Shown here one piece after another: positions 8,572 through 19,102 of a stretch of 64,000 nucleotides of DNA (its first letter is position 1; each line of letters starts with the position of its first letter). The notes beneath the pieces are model-generated. The model saw only the letters and a list, made by a program, of their open reading frames with translations. It made no database searches and was not told the origin of the DNA. Source of the stretch: JAWKIJ01 sp041394325 (GTDB lineage Bacteria; Actinomycetota; Acidimicrobiia; Acidimicrobiales; Microtrichaceae). The translations under genes were made by a program, and so were the position numbers. Location of the stretch: assembly GCA_041394325.1 (NCBI GenBank), contig JAWKIJ010000001.1:2914001-2978000 (forward strand), written 5' to 3'.

Positions 8572-9809
8572 CAGTCCGCTCCGAAGCGTGCCGCGGCGAA
8601 CGCGGGACATCGCAGCGCCTCGTCGGGGATCCGCTCGGCGGGGAGCGGTCGGTCGACCTCGGCGGGGCTCGGACCGAAACGATCTGCGAGCGGACCGAGC
8701 GCGTCGAGGTCGAACCCGTAGACGCGGGCGGCGTTGGCCCCGACCATCGCGCGCACCTCCGCTTCGGGGACTCCGTTGAACGCATAGCGGAGGTGGTCGC
8801 GGGAGTAGGGCCAGCAGCCCTCGAGGTGGGGGAAGTCGCTCCCCCACATGATCCGCTCGACACCGACATGGGCCCGGAGCTCGACCTCGGGGCGCCGGAT
8901 GAAGCTCGATCCGAGGTGGCACTGGCGCGCCCAGTACTCCGAAGGACTGAGGGTCATCCGATGGGTGGAGGAGCCGAACTTCGCTTCCTGGGAGCCGCCC
9001 GCACCGCCCACGCCGCGCAAGCGCCTCCAGTAGTGGTCCAGACGGGGCAGCTCCTCGTGCACCCACGACGTCCCCTGTTCGGTGAAGACGAACTGCAGGT
9101 CGGGATGGCGTTCCATCACCCCCGAGAACATCAGGTGCCACAGCGTGCGGTGTGCCCACCAGGTGACCTCGAGGAGGAACATCGCCGAAGCGCTGTCATA
9201 GGGGCCGTAGTCGGGGGTCGCGCTTCCACTGTGGTGGTTGACCGGCACACCCAGCTCCTCGCAGACCGACCAGATCGGCTCGTAGTCCGGCGCATAGAGC
9301 GGCGCGACACCCGACCCCGGCGGCGCGCCGGGGAGCAGCACCCCGCCGGTGAGGCCGTGCTCGACCGCCCAGTGGATCTCGGCGACCGCCGCGTCGACGT
9401 CGTGCAACATGATCTGGAAGACCCCGGCTCGACGACCGGGGGCGTCGCGGCAGAAGTCGACCAGCCAACGGTTGTGGGCTCGGAGACCCGCCCAACGGCG
9501 CTCGAGATCACCGACGGTCGCGCCGGGGGGCTGGCCGACCAGCGGAGGTTTGGGGAAGAACGGCGGCACGGTGTTGGGGAACAGGACCTCTGCGACGACG
9601 CCGTCCGCTTCGAGTTCAGCGAGGCGCCGACCCGAGTCCCAGTTGCGGCCACCGTCGCGTCCGGTGACGTCGTCGAAGGGGTTGCGGTAGCCCCCAACCC
9701 AGGCGTCGAAGTCGTCGAGGTAGCGGTGTTCGAGGTATCCCCGGTAGTCGACGATGTTCGCACCACCATGACAGTCCGCGGAGATCACGACGTAGTTGTC
9801 CCCCGTCAT
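8571..9809 (-). CDS. Amidohydrolase family 2 protein (metal-dependent, TIM barrel)
   Basis: 412 residues. Seen: Ser-Ala-Asp-Cys-His-Gly-Gly near residue 10 (in place of the usual Asp-x-His metal motif), Val-Asn-His-His-Ser-Gly near 200, a Phe-Thr-Glu-Gln-Gly strand, and the conserved end motif Ile-Met-Trp-Gly-Ser-Asp-Phe-Pro-His near 330. This is the amidohydrolase-2 pattern found in ACMSD-like decarboxylases and hydrolases of aromatic or lactone catabolism. An upstream in-frame start at 9845 exists, but 9809 (Met-Thr-Gly-Asp-Asn-Tyr) fits the family. It shares a divergent promoter region with the TetR gene at 9892 and overlaps the SDR by 1 bp, suggesting a regulated two-gene operon. Confidence 0.85.
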   Translation of the reverse strand: MTGDNYVVISADCHGGANIVDYRGYLEHRYLDDFDAWVGGYRNPFDDVTGRDGGRNWDSGRRLAELEADGVVAEVLFPNTVPPFFPKPPLVGQPPGATVGDLERRWAGLRAHNRWLVDFCRDAPGRRAGVFQIMLHDVDAAVAEIHWAVEHGLTGGVLLPGAPPGSGVAPLYAPDYEPIWSVCEELGVPVNHHSGSATPDYGPYDSASAMFLLEVTWWAHRTLWHLMFSGVMERHPDLQFVFTEQGTSWVHEELPRLDHYWRRLRGVGGAGGSQEAKFGSSTHRMTLSPSEYWARQCHLGSSFIRRPEVELRAHVGVERIMWGSDFPHLEGCWPYSRDHLRYAFNGVPEAEVRAMVGANAARVYGFDLDALGPLADRFGPSPAEVDRPLPAERIPDEALRCPAFAAARFGAD

Positions 9810-9845
9810 TCGCGACGGTCTACCAAGGTCCGCCGTGGCACGCAA

Positions 9846-9864
9846 GACATTTCACGGGAATGTC
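9846..9864. promoter_or_regulatory. Candidate TetR operator between amidohydrolase and tetR
   Basis: Perfect inverted arms GACATT (9846-9851) and AATGTC (9859-9864) with a 7 nt spacer, in the divergent promoter region 28 nt upstream of the TetR ATG and 37 nt upstream of the amidohydrolase ATG. The position fits autoregulation and joint repression of both directions. Confidence 0.5.
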
Positions 9865-9891
9865 GTGTCGACGGATATGATCCCCGGTACC

Positions 9892-10575
9892 ATGAACCGC
9901 CGAACGCAGACGACAGGGGCGACGGGCCGCGGCGTGCCGCAGGCGACCGGCGGCACCCCTCCCCGGGCGATGGGCGGCGCCTCTCCCTGGAAGGCAAAGC
10001 CCGACAACCCCGAGTACCTGGCCACCCGCGCCCGGATGGTCGATGCGGCCGAGGAGATCGTCCGCGACCGCGGTGCCGGCGCCCTGCGCCTCGAGTCCTT
10101 GGCCGAGTCGGTCGGTCTGCACCGTTCCTCGGTGTACCGCTACTTCGACTCCAAGGAGGAGTTGCTGACCGCGGTGGTCGTCCAGGCGACCCTGCGGTTG
10201 GGACACGAGGTGATCGAGGCGTTGGGCCCCGACGCGCCACCCGAACGGTTCCTCGTCGAGGGACTGGCGATGGCGCTCACCGGTATCGCCAACGACCCGG
10301 TGCACCGGTCGCTGCACAGTCCGTCCACCACCGAGGCCGTGGCAAGGGTGGGTGGCCGGGCGCTGACCGAGGGGCTCCGACCGCTGGTCGGGCCGATGTT
10401 CGTCACCGCCGCGGACCGCGGGGTGCTCCGCGAGGGCGTCACACCCGACCTGGCATTGCAGTGGCTCCAGATCGTGGCGGTCGGTCTGCTGCGCATACCC
10501 ACCGGGGACGGTCGAAGCGAGGAACTCCGCGAGTTGCTCGAATTGATGCTGGTCCCGGCGCTGCTGGCGATCTGA
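9892..10575 (+). CDS. TetR family transcriptional regulator
   Basis: 227 residues. A ~40-residue low-complexity N-terminus precedes a TetR helix-turn-helix: Arg-Met-Val-Asp-Ala-Ala-Glu-Glu-Ile-Val, then Gly-Leu-His-Arg-Ser-Ser-Val-Tyr-Arg-Tyr-Phe-Asp-Ser-Lys-Glu-Glu-Leu-Leu, which is textbook TetR. The C-terminal helices form the ligand and dimer domain. ATG 9892 is chosen over upstream starts because the TATGAT -10-like element at 9876-9881 and the dyad at 9846-9864 lie just before it. It probably controls the divergent amidohydrolase-SDR operon. Confidence 0.85.
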   Translation: MNRRTQTTGATGRGVPQATGGTPPRAMGGASPWKAKPDNPEYLATRARMVDAAEEIVRDRGAGALRLESLAESVGLHRSSVYRYFDSKEELLTAVVVQATLRLGHEVIEALGPDAPPERFLVEGLAMALTGIANDPVHRSLHSPSTTEAVARVGGRALTEGLRPLVGPMFVTAADRGVLREGVTPDLALQWLQIVAVGLLRIPTGDGRSEELRELLELMLVPALLAI

Positions 10576-10617
10576 GCGCTCCCGAGCCGGATGGGTCCGC
10601 GGCGACGGCGCGGGCGA

Positions 10618-11241
10618 CTATCCGATCGGCCGAGGCTCCCGGCGCAGGCACCACACCGGTGGAGAGTCGCCGATCCTGACCTCCTCGACGACCTCGAAGC
10701 CCGACCGCGCGTACCACGACAGGTTCGTCCTCTTCTGCGTCTCCAGATACGCAGGGATCCCCTGCTCGTCACATCGCTCCAGCACGGGGGCCAACAACGC
10801 GGTACCGACGCCACGGCCCTGCACCGTCGGGTCGGTCGCCAACAGCGCGAGGTACCAGTGCGGTTCGTGCAGGTGCCGTCGCTCGACCTCTCGCAGCAGG
10901 CGCGCGGCCATCACCCGGTTGGTCAACGAGACCATCACCCGTAACGAGCGGATCGCCCGCGCGGCCTCCTGGCGCGGCGAACGGGGATAGGCACCGGGAG
11001 CCGCCCATGCGGCGACCCCACGGGGACGGCCGTCGTGTTCGCCGATCCACACTTCGGAGGAACCCGGTTCGAGATCGGTGAGGATCTCGGAGAACACCGC
11101 GGGGAGCGCCCGGTACTCGTGCAGCGGATCGCGGGCGAACACCCCGAACAACGGGTCGGGCCAGAACGCCCGCGCGGCCATGGCGATCACCTCGCGCTGT
11201 TCCTCCGGCACCATCGGCCGGACCGTCACGTCGGCCGTCAT
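10618..11241 (-). CDS. GNAT family N-acetyltransferase
   Basis: 207 residues. Acetyl-CoA-dependent N-acetyltransferase fold: Val-Arg-Pro-Met at the start, Leu-Ala-Leu-Leu-Ala-Thr-Asp-Pro strand 4, acetyl-CoA motif A Gln-Gly-Arg-Gly-Val-Gly-Thr-Ala-Leu-Leu near residue 145, then Ala-Tyr-Leu-Glu-Thr-Gln and Trp-Tyr-Ala-Arg-Ser-Gly-Phe-Glu-Val, a standard GNAT end. The substrate is unknown. Start Met-Thr-Ala-Asp at 11241 is preferred, and a start 11 codons upstream is possible. It is convergent with tetR, with 42 bp between. Confidence 0.85.
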   Translation of the reverse strand: MTADVTVRPMVPEEQREVIAMAARAFWPDPLFGVFARDPLHEYRALPAVFSEILTDLEPGSSEVWIGEHDGRPRGVAAWAAPGAYPRSPRQEAARAIRSLRVMVSLTNRVMAARLLREVERRHLHEPHWYLALLATDPTVQGRGVGTALLAPVLERCDEQGIPAYLETQKRTNLSWYARSGFEVVEEVRIGDSPPVWCLRREPRPIG

Positions 11242-11536
11242 CGTTGCAGCGACCCGTCGACCCCGCACCGGCATGCCGTCATGGCGGCGAGCGTACCGAC
11301 CCCCACAACGGGACCCATCCACCGGAGGCTCCACGGGCTCGCGAGTTCCGTTCCTGGCAGCCCTGGACCGGCAGGCCCGACCCCGGCGGGTCACGCGGAT
11401 GCCGTCACCGCTGCGGGAGACGGCTTCCGGTACGTCGGCTCTCGTCCGATCGTCGCCCCCGACTCGGAACTCGAACGACGCTTCACCGCGTTCGTGAGCC
11501 GGACGAACCTTTCGAGACGCTGTCCGGGGCGGATGC

Positions 11537-12469
11537 TCAACCCAGGACGACGCGGGTCGTCGCGGGGGTGCCGGGGAGCACCTCGGCCACCGTGCCGAGG
11601 AAGTTCGACACGAACATCCGGCCATCGGCCAGGAACGTGAGGTTGTCGCCGGTCCCTCCCGGGATGTCCACCAGCCTCGATGCGCCCCCGGTCGTCGGAT
11701 CGATGCGGTAGACCGCACCGTCCAGGCCCTGCACCACGTAGAGGAACCCGTCGGGTCCGAACTTGGCTGCAGAAGGGAACGTGAATCCGGACCGGTCCGG
11801 CTCGCCGGGGAACGACAACGGGAGAGGGGTCGCCACTCCGGTCTCGAGGTCGATCCGGGCCACGCCACCGGTCCCGCCGAAAATGCTGGCGAGGCCCCCG
11901 GTGGGCGCCCAGATGCGGCCATCGGAGCCGACGTCGAAGGCGTTGAGGGCCGGGAGCCCCGACGCGAGGACCTGTGGCCCCCGACCGTCGAGGAAGACCC
12001 GAACGACCTCGGTGGAGGCCGAGGACTCACCGCCGACGATCACCGCGCGGTCGGGGTCGATCGGGTCGGCGACGATGGGGTTGGGCTTGAAGCCGAGGTG
12101 CGCGAGCGTCGACACGGTGCCGTCGGGAGCGATCCGGATCACCTCGTAGTCGTTGGGTGCCGTGGCGACGATCGATCCGTCACCGGTCAGCACACCGTCG
12201 TCGACGCCGAGCATCCCCTCCGCAGGTCCGACGCGTCGGAGGACCCGTCCGCTGTCGGGGTCGACCTTCAGCAGTTGCCGACCGATGAAGTCGGCGACCC
12301 ACAACGTGGAGCCGTCCGCGATCAGACCGTTGGACGCGATCGGCGGGTCCTGTGCAACGGTGCCGTCGGGATTGATCGAGGGCGGAACGCATCCCGCGAT
12401 CGCCATGATGGCCACCACCGCCGTCGCGGCACGACGAACCACCCGTGACATCCCCGTGACGATCCTCAT
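11537..12469 (-). CDS. Lipoprotein with SMP-30/NHL-like beta-propeller
   Basis: 310 residues. The signal peptide ends in Met-Ala-Ile-Ala-Gly-Cys, a good lipobox. The mature part is made of repeated short beta-blades (Ile-Ala-Pro-Asp-Gly-Thr-Val, Val-Asp-Pro-Asp-Ser-Gly-Arg-Val, Phe-Gly-Pro-Asp-Gly-Phe-Leu-Tyr-Val-Val), typical of six-bladed SMP-30/gluconolaconase or NHL propellers. It is probably surface exposed, binding or hydrolysing a small molecule, but no catalytic set can be assigned. ATG 12469 is chosen since it starts the signal peptide. Confidence 0.75.
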   Translation of the reverse strand: MRIVTGMSRVVRRAATAVVAIMAIAGCVPPSINPDGTVAQDPPIASNGLIADGSTLWVADFIGRQLLKVDPDSGRVLRRVGPAEGMLGVDDGVLTGDGSIVATAPNDYEVIRIAPDGTVSTLAHLGFKPNPIVADPIDPDRAVIVGGESSASTEVVRVFLDGRGPQVLASGLPALNAFDVGSDGRIWAPTGGLASIFGGTGGVARIDLETGVATPLPLSFPGEPDRSGFTFPSAAKFGPDGFLYVVQGLDGAVYRIDPTTGGASRLVDIPGGTGDNLTFLADGRMFVSNFLGTVAEVLPGTPATTRVVLG

Positions 12470-12578
12470 CGCCGCCCGACGATACCGAAGTAGGCCCACC
12501 CCGGGACGGGACAATGGCGGCCCCGACCGGGGCGCCACGGTCGCTACGGGCCGCGGCCTCGGTGCCCCGATCCCCCTT

Positions 12579-13181
12579 CTACACCGTGCAGTGCTCCCAG
12601 GTCGCCCGCCCGATCTCGGCGAACTCCCCGAGCGTGCAGATGTCGCCACCGGGACCGTCGGGGTCGCGCCGGATACGAAGGTGGTCCTCCGAACAGAACA
12701 GGTCGGCGAGCGAGCAGAAGTTCGTGATGAGGGCCGTCTCTCCGGGCACGGCTGCGGGCATCCACCCGCGGACCTCCGAGGCGGGCGGCTCTCCCGCGGT
12801 GATCCGCACCTCGATCCGCTCGCCGCAGCCTCCGCATGAGGTCACCGCGACGGCGTCGGCTGCGAGCGAAGCGGGGATGCCCACGGAGTCGAACGCGCAC
12901 CAGGTGTGCAGCGTGCTCCCGGCGACGGTCAGGCGGTGACGGGTCGGGCGCAGCGTCAGCCCGGCGATACCGTCGACACGACCGTCACCGGCCACCGTCG
13001 CCGACTCCCGTGCGAGCAGCGCGGCAACGACCGTCGCACCCCTCGTTGGACCCAGACCGGCGCGGACACCGAGCTCGGCTGCGGTCACCGTCTCGCCGCC
13101 CAGCAGCGCCAAGAAGCCGGCCTTTTGCACCGCGAGCTCGTCGTCGTCACCGTCGAGGGGCAGGCAGCGGGGGGTGCCCAT
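12579..13181 (-). CDS. merB: MerB-like organomercurial (alkylmercury) lyase
   Basis: 200 residues. MerB cleaves the carbon-mercury bond of organomercurials by protonolysis. The N-terminal ~75 residues form a winged-helix-like domain. The catalytic set is in place: Trp-Cys-Ala-Phe-Asp gives Cys95 and Asp98, and Asn-Phe-Cys-Ser gives Cys156, matching Cys96, Asp99 and Cys159 of the well-studied enzyme. An extra Cys-Gly-Gly-Cys motif lies near residues 116-119. There is no merA, merR or mer transport gene beside it. Its neighbours are a propeller lipoprotein and a VOC gene on the same strand, then the copper cassette. Start ATG 13181 is chosen; an upstream start at 13259 adds unlikely sequence. 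Confidence 0.8.
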   Translation of the reverse strand: MGTPRCLPLDGDDDELAVQKAGFLALLGGETVTAAELGVRAGLGPTRGATVVAALLARESATVAGDGRVDGIAGLTLRPTRHRLTVAGSTLHTWCAFDSVGIPASLAADAVAVTSCGGCGERIEVRITAGEPPASEVRGWMPAAVPGETALITNFCSLADLFCSEDHLRIRRDPDGPGGDICTLGEFAEIGRATWEHCTV

Positions 13182-13289
13182 GCGGACTCCTTCGGGGTCG
13201 AGGGAACGGCAGGCGGACACCGCCGCCGGGTGGACATGCGGTCGGCCTCCCTCTTCCATGGAGGGCCCGACCGCCCGAGGGAGCGACGT

Positions 13290-13643
13290 CTACCTGGGCA
13301 GTGGGCTGTAGAAGACCAGGCCGTTGCCCTTGTGGTCGTAGACCACCGCCCTGCGCTCGTGCTCGTCGTTGTAGGGCCCCTTCACGACCGCACCGCCATT
13401 GGCCTCGATCGCCGCGGCCGCGGCGTCGACGTCGTCGGTCTTGATGCCGGGGACGACCTTGCCCGGCATCGGGTGGTCGATCGCCGTGGCGAGCGCGAGC
13501 GTCACCGAGCCGCCGTCGAGTGCCGCGAAGTGCGCGCCGTCACGGAACTTGAGCGGTAGGCCGAGGGTCTCGCTGTAGAAGCGAATCGAATCGTCCAGGT
13601 CGTCGGTGGACAGGATGACCATCTTCACGTCGAAACTCGGCAT
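13290..13643 (-). CDS. VOC family protein
   Basis: 117 residues, a complete two-repeat VOC domain: Lys-Met-Val-Ile-Leu-Ser-Thr-Asp-Asp-Leu, Ser-Ile-Arg-Phe-Tyr-Ser-Glu-Thr-Leu-Gly, then Pro-Gly-Ile-Lys-Thr-Asp-Asp-Val and the end strand Asp-His-Lys-Gly-Asn-Gly-Leu-Val-Phe-Tyr. It belongs to the small bleomycin-resistance/glyoxalase-like group. The substrate is unknown. It sits upstream of merB on the same strand with 108 bp between them, so shared transcription is possible. A GGAGG-like site precedes the ATG. Confidence 0.82.
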   Translation of the reverse strand: MPSFDVKMVILSTDDLDDSIRFYSETLGLPLKFRDGAHFAALDGGSVTLALATAIDHPMPGKVVPGIKTDDVDAAAAAIEANGGAVVKGPYNDEHERRAVVYDHKGNGLVFYSPLPR

Positions 13644-13739
13644 CGGACCTCCCGGTCGTATCGGTGGATGAGTGCCCCTCGATCATTCCACCGATGACGC
13701 CTCGACGTCGCCGGGGATCGATCCAAGAGGAGAAGGATC

Positions 13740-13766
13740 TTGCTTGATACCCTACCCAGGTATAGT
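13740..13766 (+). promoter_or_regulatory. csoR promoter with CsoR-type operator
   Basis: Inverted repeat ATACC (13747-13751) and GGTAT (13759-13763) with a C-rich centre, the form of known copper-sensor CsoR operators. It lies across a promoter-like pair, TTGCTT (13740-13745) and TATAGT (13761-13766), so bound CsoR would block polymerase. It is 43 nt upstream of csoR. Confidence 0.6.
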
Positions 13767-13808
13767 TTGCTCGTAAGAGGGCGGCCACACGGTGGACGAG
13801 GAGGCGAG

Positions 13809-14105
13809 ATGGCAGAGAACGACGGACCCGGCTACATGAACCGCAAGGACGACTACCGCAAACGCCTCCGCCGCATCGAAGGCCAGGCGCGAGGCCTGCA
13901 ACGCATGGTCGAGGAGGACGCGTACTGCATCGACATCCTCACGCAGGTCGCGGCGATGACCAAGGCGCTTCAGGCCGTCTCGCTCGGCCTCCTGGAGGAG
14001 CACCTGGGCCACTGCGTCGTCGACGCCGTCGCGCGTGGCGGTGACGAAGCCCAACACAAGCTCCGCGAAGCCAACGACGCGATCGCCCGCCTCGTCCGCT
14101 CGTGA
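13809..14105 (+). CDS. csoR: CsoR family copper-sensing repressor
   Basis: 98 residues, all-helical DUF156/CsoR regulator. Cu(I) ligands are visible with canonical spacing: Cys40, His65 and Cys69 (25 and 4 residues apart, as in the mycobacterial protein). The Arg-Leu-Arg-Arg-Ile-Glu-Gly-Gln-Ala-Arg-Gly DNA-contact helix is present. A GAGGAGG ribosome site precedes ATG 13809. It is the first gene of csoR-copZ-orf-copA, and the operator lies in its promoter. Expected behaviour: bound to DNA without copper, released when Cu(I) binds. Sensing of another thiophilic metal is possible but less likely. Confidence 0.92.
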   Translation: MAENDGPGYMNRKDDYRKRLRRIEGQARGLQRMVEEDAYCIDILTQVAAMTKALQAVSLGLLEEHLGHCVVDAVARGGDEAQHKLREANDAIARLVRS

Positions 14106-14155
14106 GCCTCATCCGTTCGAACGACCGACCCATTCCACACCCCACGGAGGACCCC

Positions 14156-14368
14156 ATGAGCACCACGAGCACGTACACCGTCACCGGCATGACCTGCGGT
14201 CACTGCGTGATGTCGGTCACCGAGGAGGTCACCGGGATCCCAGGTGTCACCGACGTGGCCGTCGACCTGGCGTCGGGCCTCCTCACGGTGACGAGCGACG
14301 GACCGCTCGACGCCGCGCTGATCCGCACGGCGGTGGCCGAGGCCGGCTACGGCATCGTCGGCCGCTGA
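14156..14368 (+). CDS. copZ: Copper chaperone, heavy-metal-associated (HMA) domain protein
   Basis: 70 residues, one HMA ferredoxin-like domain. The Cu(I)-binding loop Gly-Met-Thr-Cys-Gly-His-Cys lies at residues 11-17. In this family such proteins carry Cu(I) to the CopA ATPase. ATG 14156 has GGAGG 7-11 nt upstream. It follows csoR by 50 bp, and copA lies two genes on, so it is under the CsoR promoter. Confidence 0.92.
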   Translation: MSTTSTYTVTGMTCGHCVMSVTEEVTGIPGVTDVAVDLASGLLTVTSDGPLDAALIRTAVAEAGYGIVGR

Positions 14369-14426
14369 GGGCCGACCACACGCCCCGACGCCGCGGGAAT
14401 CCCACCAGTTCCGAAGGAGCACGACC

Positions 14427-14624
14427 ATGAACCCATCGACCAAGCTCGCCGGTTTCGTCGCCGCCCTCGCCCTCACCTTCCTCGCCTCGTTCGGGATCGG
14501 CACGGCGGTCGGGTCCGACGCCGCACCGCCCGAGGTTGCCCCGACCGGGGGCCACGTCACCGTGCCGACGCCGTCACCGGCCACCTCTGGGGCGGGCCCC
14601 GCCCACGGCCACGGCACCCGCTGA
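14427..14624 (+). CDS. Small membrane-anchored protein with His-containing tail, in copper operon
   Basis: 65 residues. One hydrophobic segment (residues ~7-28), then a Pro/Thr/Ser-rich extracytoplasmic tail that ends His-Gly-His-Gly-Thr-Arg, with another His near residue 43. An AAGGAG ribosome site precedes the ATG. It lies between copZ and copA with short gaps, so it is surely co-transcribed. No family is recognised. A role holding or passing copper outside the membrane is inferred from position and the His tail only. Confidence 0.7.
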   Translation: MNPSTKLAGFVAALALTFLASFGIGTAVGSDAAPPEVAPTGGHVTVPTPSPATSGAGPAHGHGTR

Positions 14625-14659
14625 CGACCACTCCGAACACGCTCGAAGGGGCTACCGCG

Positions 14660-16960
<2,301 letters not shown>

Positions 16961-17009
16961 TTCGCGGCATCGTCGGAGCCGGAGACCGCGTCGGTGATCC
17001 TGAATCCGA

Positions 17010-19031
17010 TCAGGCCGGCGAGGCGATCTCTCCGCGGGCCCACAGCTCCTCGATCGCCGGCCCGACCAGTTCGGCCCACGCTCGTTCGGCACCCGGGGCA
17101 ACGGGATGGATGCCGTCGGGGATGAGTTCGGCGTAGTCGTGGTCGTCGAGGGCGGCCGACCACCTTTCGAGGTCGACTATCACCACCGGTCGGACTTCGG
17201 CCACCCGAGCGAGAATCGCCCGGTACAGGTCGTTCCGATGGCGCTTCTCGTCTCGGATCCTCCGCGGCAGGTCCCGCTTCGGGCTGACCGGGGTGCTCAC
17301 CAGGACCTTCTGGGCGCCGGCGGCGAGCATCGCGTCGATCGTCTCGACCAACGCACGCTCGATCCGCAGGTCGACCGCCGGGTCCCCGATGGTGAGCCAT
17401 CGCGAGTCCCCGCCGAATCGCCAGGTCGTGAGATCCGCCGAGCTCGCCACGATGACCGGCACCTGGAGCGAGTACCTGCGCACCGCCGCCGCCCAACGGA
17501 TCCGTCGCCTCCGGCACTCCTGGGGCACCGGTCCTTCCGGTAGGAGGTTTCCAGGATCGTCGCCCCCGGCGCGCTCACCGTCGTCGTCGTCGAGCAGGCC
17601 ACAACCCAACGGCGCGTAGCCCGGAGTCGGCTGTGCCCACTGGCCGCCCCCCGACCACCCGTCGGATCCGAGGGCGAGCGCGAGGGCCGTCGACCCACCG
17701 AACATCGCCACACCGACCCGCGAGGTGTCCCGGAACACCGGTACGGGGGGCTGCTCGGCGCCGGGGTCGAGAGCAGAGGCGGCCTGCTCGACATCGATCG
17801 GACGCGTCAGATCGCGGTCCTTGGCGAGCTGGGCGAAGTCGATCGTGGGTTCGGACGGGGGAACCGAAGCGCCCGCGACCAGGCAGAACACGATCGCGGT
17901 CGCTCCGACCGGCAGGGCCACGACCGGTCGGGCCCAGGTCCTACCGGCCACTCCGGTGGAGCCGGGTAGGAGTGGGCGTTCGACGAGGTGGTGGGCGGCG
18001 AACCCGGCCATCAGCGACACGGCGAACGACACGGTCACGATCCTGGTCCGGCCCTGTCCGACGAACTCGGACTCGACGATCTGATAGAGCGGCCAGTGGA
18101 TCACGTAGATCGAGAATGCGGCACGCCCGAGTGCCACCAACGGCGACAGGGAGAGCACCCTGGTCACGAAGCCGCCGCCGACGAGGATCGCACCGATCAC
18201 ACCGACGACGGGAACCGCCACGAGGCCCATTCCACCGCGGTACACCCACGATGCCGTCCGGTCGATGAGCAACATGACGGCGACCAACGAGACCAGGCCG
18301 ATCGCACCGCCCCAGGACCACCACCTGGTCGCGCGCTCCGACATCGCGCCGTTGCCGACGTGTCGCCAGGCGATCGCCATCGCCACGCCCACGAGGAACT
18401 CGCCGATGCGGACATGGGTGCCGTAGTAGACGGTGTCCACCGACATCGGGATCACCAAGGGGAGGGCGCACGACACCGCCGCGAGTGCCGACAAGCCGAC
18501 GATGAGGCCACGATCACCGGGGTCCCGCCCTCGGACGCGGCGCACCAACGGCGCCATGACCAGCATCACGAGGGGCAACGCGATGAGGCACTGTTCCTCG
18601 ACCGAGAGCGACCAGTAGTGCTGGAACGCCGACGGTGACTCGAACAGGGCGCCGTAGGGACGCTCACCGAACGCGAACCTCCAGTTCGACCACGACGTCA
18701 GCACCGAGACGGTGTCCCCGAACGCCGAGGCGCGGGCCGGGGCGCTCCCCCGCCCGGCGGTCACCGCGACGGCCAGGGCGACGCCCAGTACGGTGATCGG
18801 CAGGAGCCGACGCGCCCGGCGCCCCCAGAAACGGACGAACCCTCGGGCCATCCCTCCTTCGAGCGAACGGAGCAGGCTCTTGGCGGCCAGGTAGCCGGAG
18901 AGCACGAAGAACACGGTCATCCGAGCGAAGCCGCCCTTCACCCAGCTCAGCTGGGCGTGCCACGCGAGCATTCCCAACAGTGCGAAGCCGCGAAGGCCGT
19001 CGAGCGCGCGGATCCGGGGAGTCGGCGACAT
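17010..19031 (-). CDS. OafA/YrhL-type acyltransferase-3 with C-terminal SGNH-like domain
   Basis: 673 residues. The N-terminal half (~1-380) is the ten-helix acyltransferase-3 domain with Leu-Asp-Gly-Leu-Arg-Gly near residue 10, Phe-Phe-Val-Leu-Ser-Gly-Tyr-Leu near 41, and Trp-Ser-Leu-Ser-Val-Glu-Glu-Gln near 140. The C-terminal half is an extracytoplasmic SGNH-like domain. Its end carries Asp-Gly-Ile-His-Pro, the Asp/His part of the catalytic set, but the nucleophile block reads Gly-Gly-Ser-Thr-Ala rather than Gly-Asp-Ser. Expected to O-acylate a cell-surface polysaccharide or lipid. Unlike its broken relative at 1139-3261 it is intact. Convergent with copA. Confidence 0.88.
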   Translation of the reverse strand: MSPTPRIRALDGLRGFALLGMLAWHAQLSWVKGGFARMTVFFVLSGYLAAKSLLRSLEGGMARGFVRFWGRRARRLLPITVLGVALAVAVTAGRGSAPARASAFGDTVSVLTSWSNWRFAFGERPYGALFESPSAFQHYWSLSVEEQCLIALPLVMLVMAPLVRRVRGRDPGDRGLIVGLSALAAVSCALPLVIPMSVDTVYYGTHVRIGEFLVGVAMAIAWRHVGNGAMSERATRWWSWGGAIGLVSLVAVMLLIDRTASWVYRGGMGLVAVPVVGVIGAILVGGGFVTRVLSLSPLVALGRAAFSIYVIHWPLYQIVESEFVGQGRTRIVTVSFAVSLMAGFAAHHLVERPLLPGSTGVAGRTWARPVVALPVGATAIVFCLVAGASVPPSEPTIDFAQLAKDRDLTRPIDVEQAASALDPGAEQPPVPVFRDTSRVGVAMFGGSTALALALGSDGWSGGGQWAQPTPGYAPLGCGLLDDDDGERAGGDDPGNLLPEGPVPQECRRRRIRWAAAVRRYSLQVPVIVASSADLTTWRFGGDSRWLTIGDPAVDLRIERALVETIDAMLAAGAQKVLVSTPVSPKRDLPRRIRDEKRHRNDLYRAILARVAEVRPVVIVDLERWSAALDDHDYAELIPDGIHPVAPGAERAWAELVGPAIEELWARGEIASPA

Positions 19032-19102
19032 GAGCCGAACAGTCTGGTCGCGCCGAGCGCCGATCCCCGGTCATGGAGCCTGCTCCGCTCCATCACGTCA
19101 CG

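Noticed and set aside
8793..10679. Long plus-strand open frame opposite the amidohydrolase and running into tetR
   Set aside because: No recognisable domain; it mirrors the real minus-strand gene and merges into tetR in the wrong frame.
13040..13640. Mercury resistance operon around merB
   Set aside because: The adjoining VOC gene and csoR are not mer genes and no merR-type promoter or merT/P/A was found.
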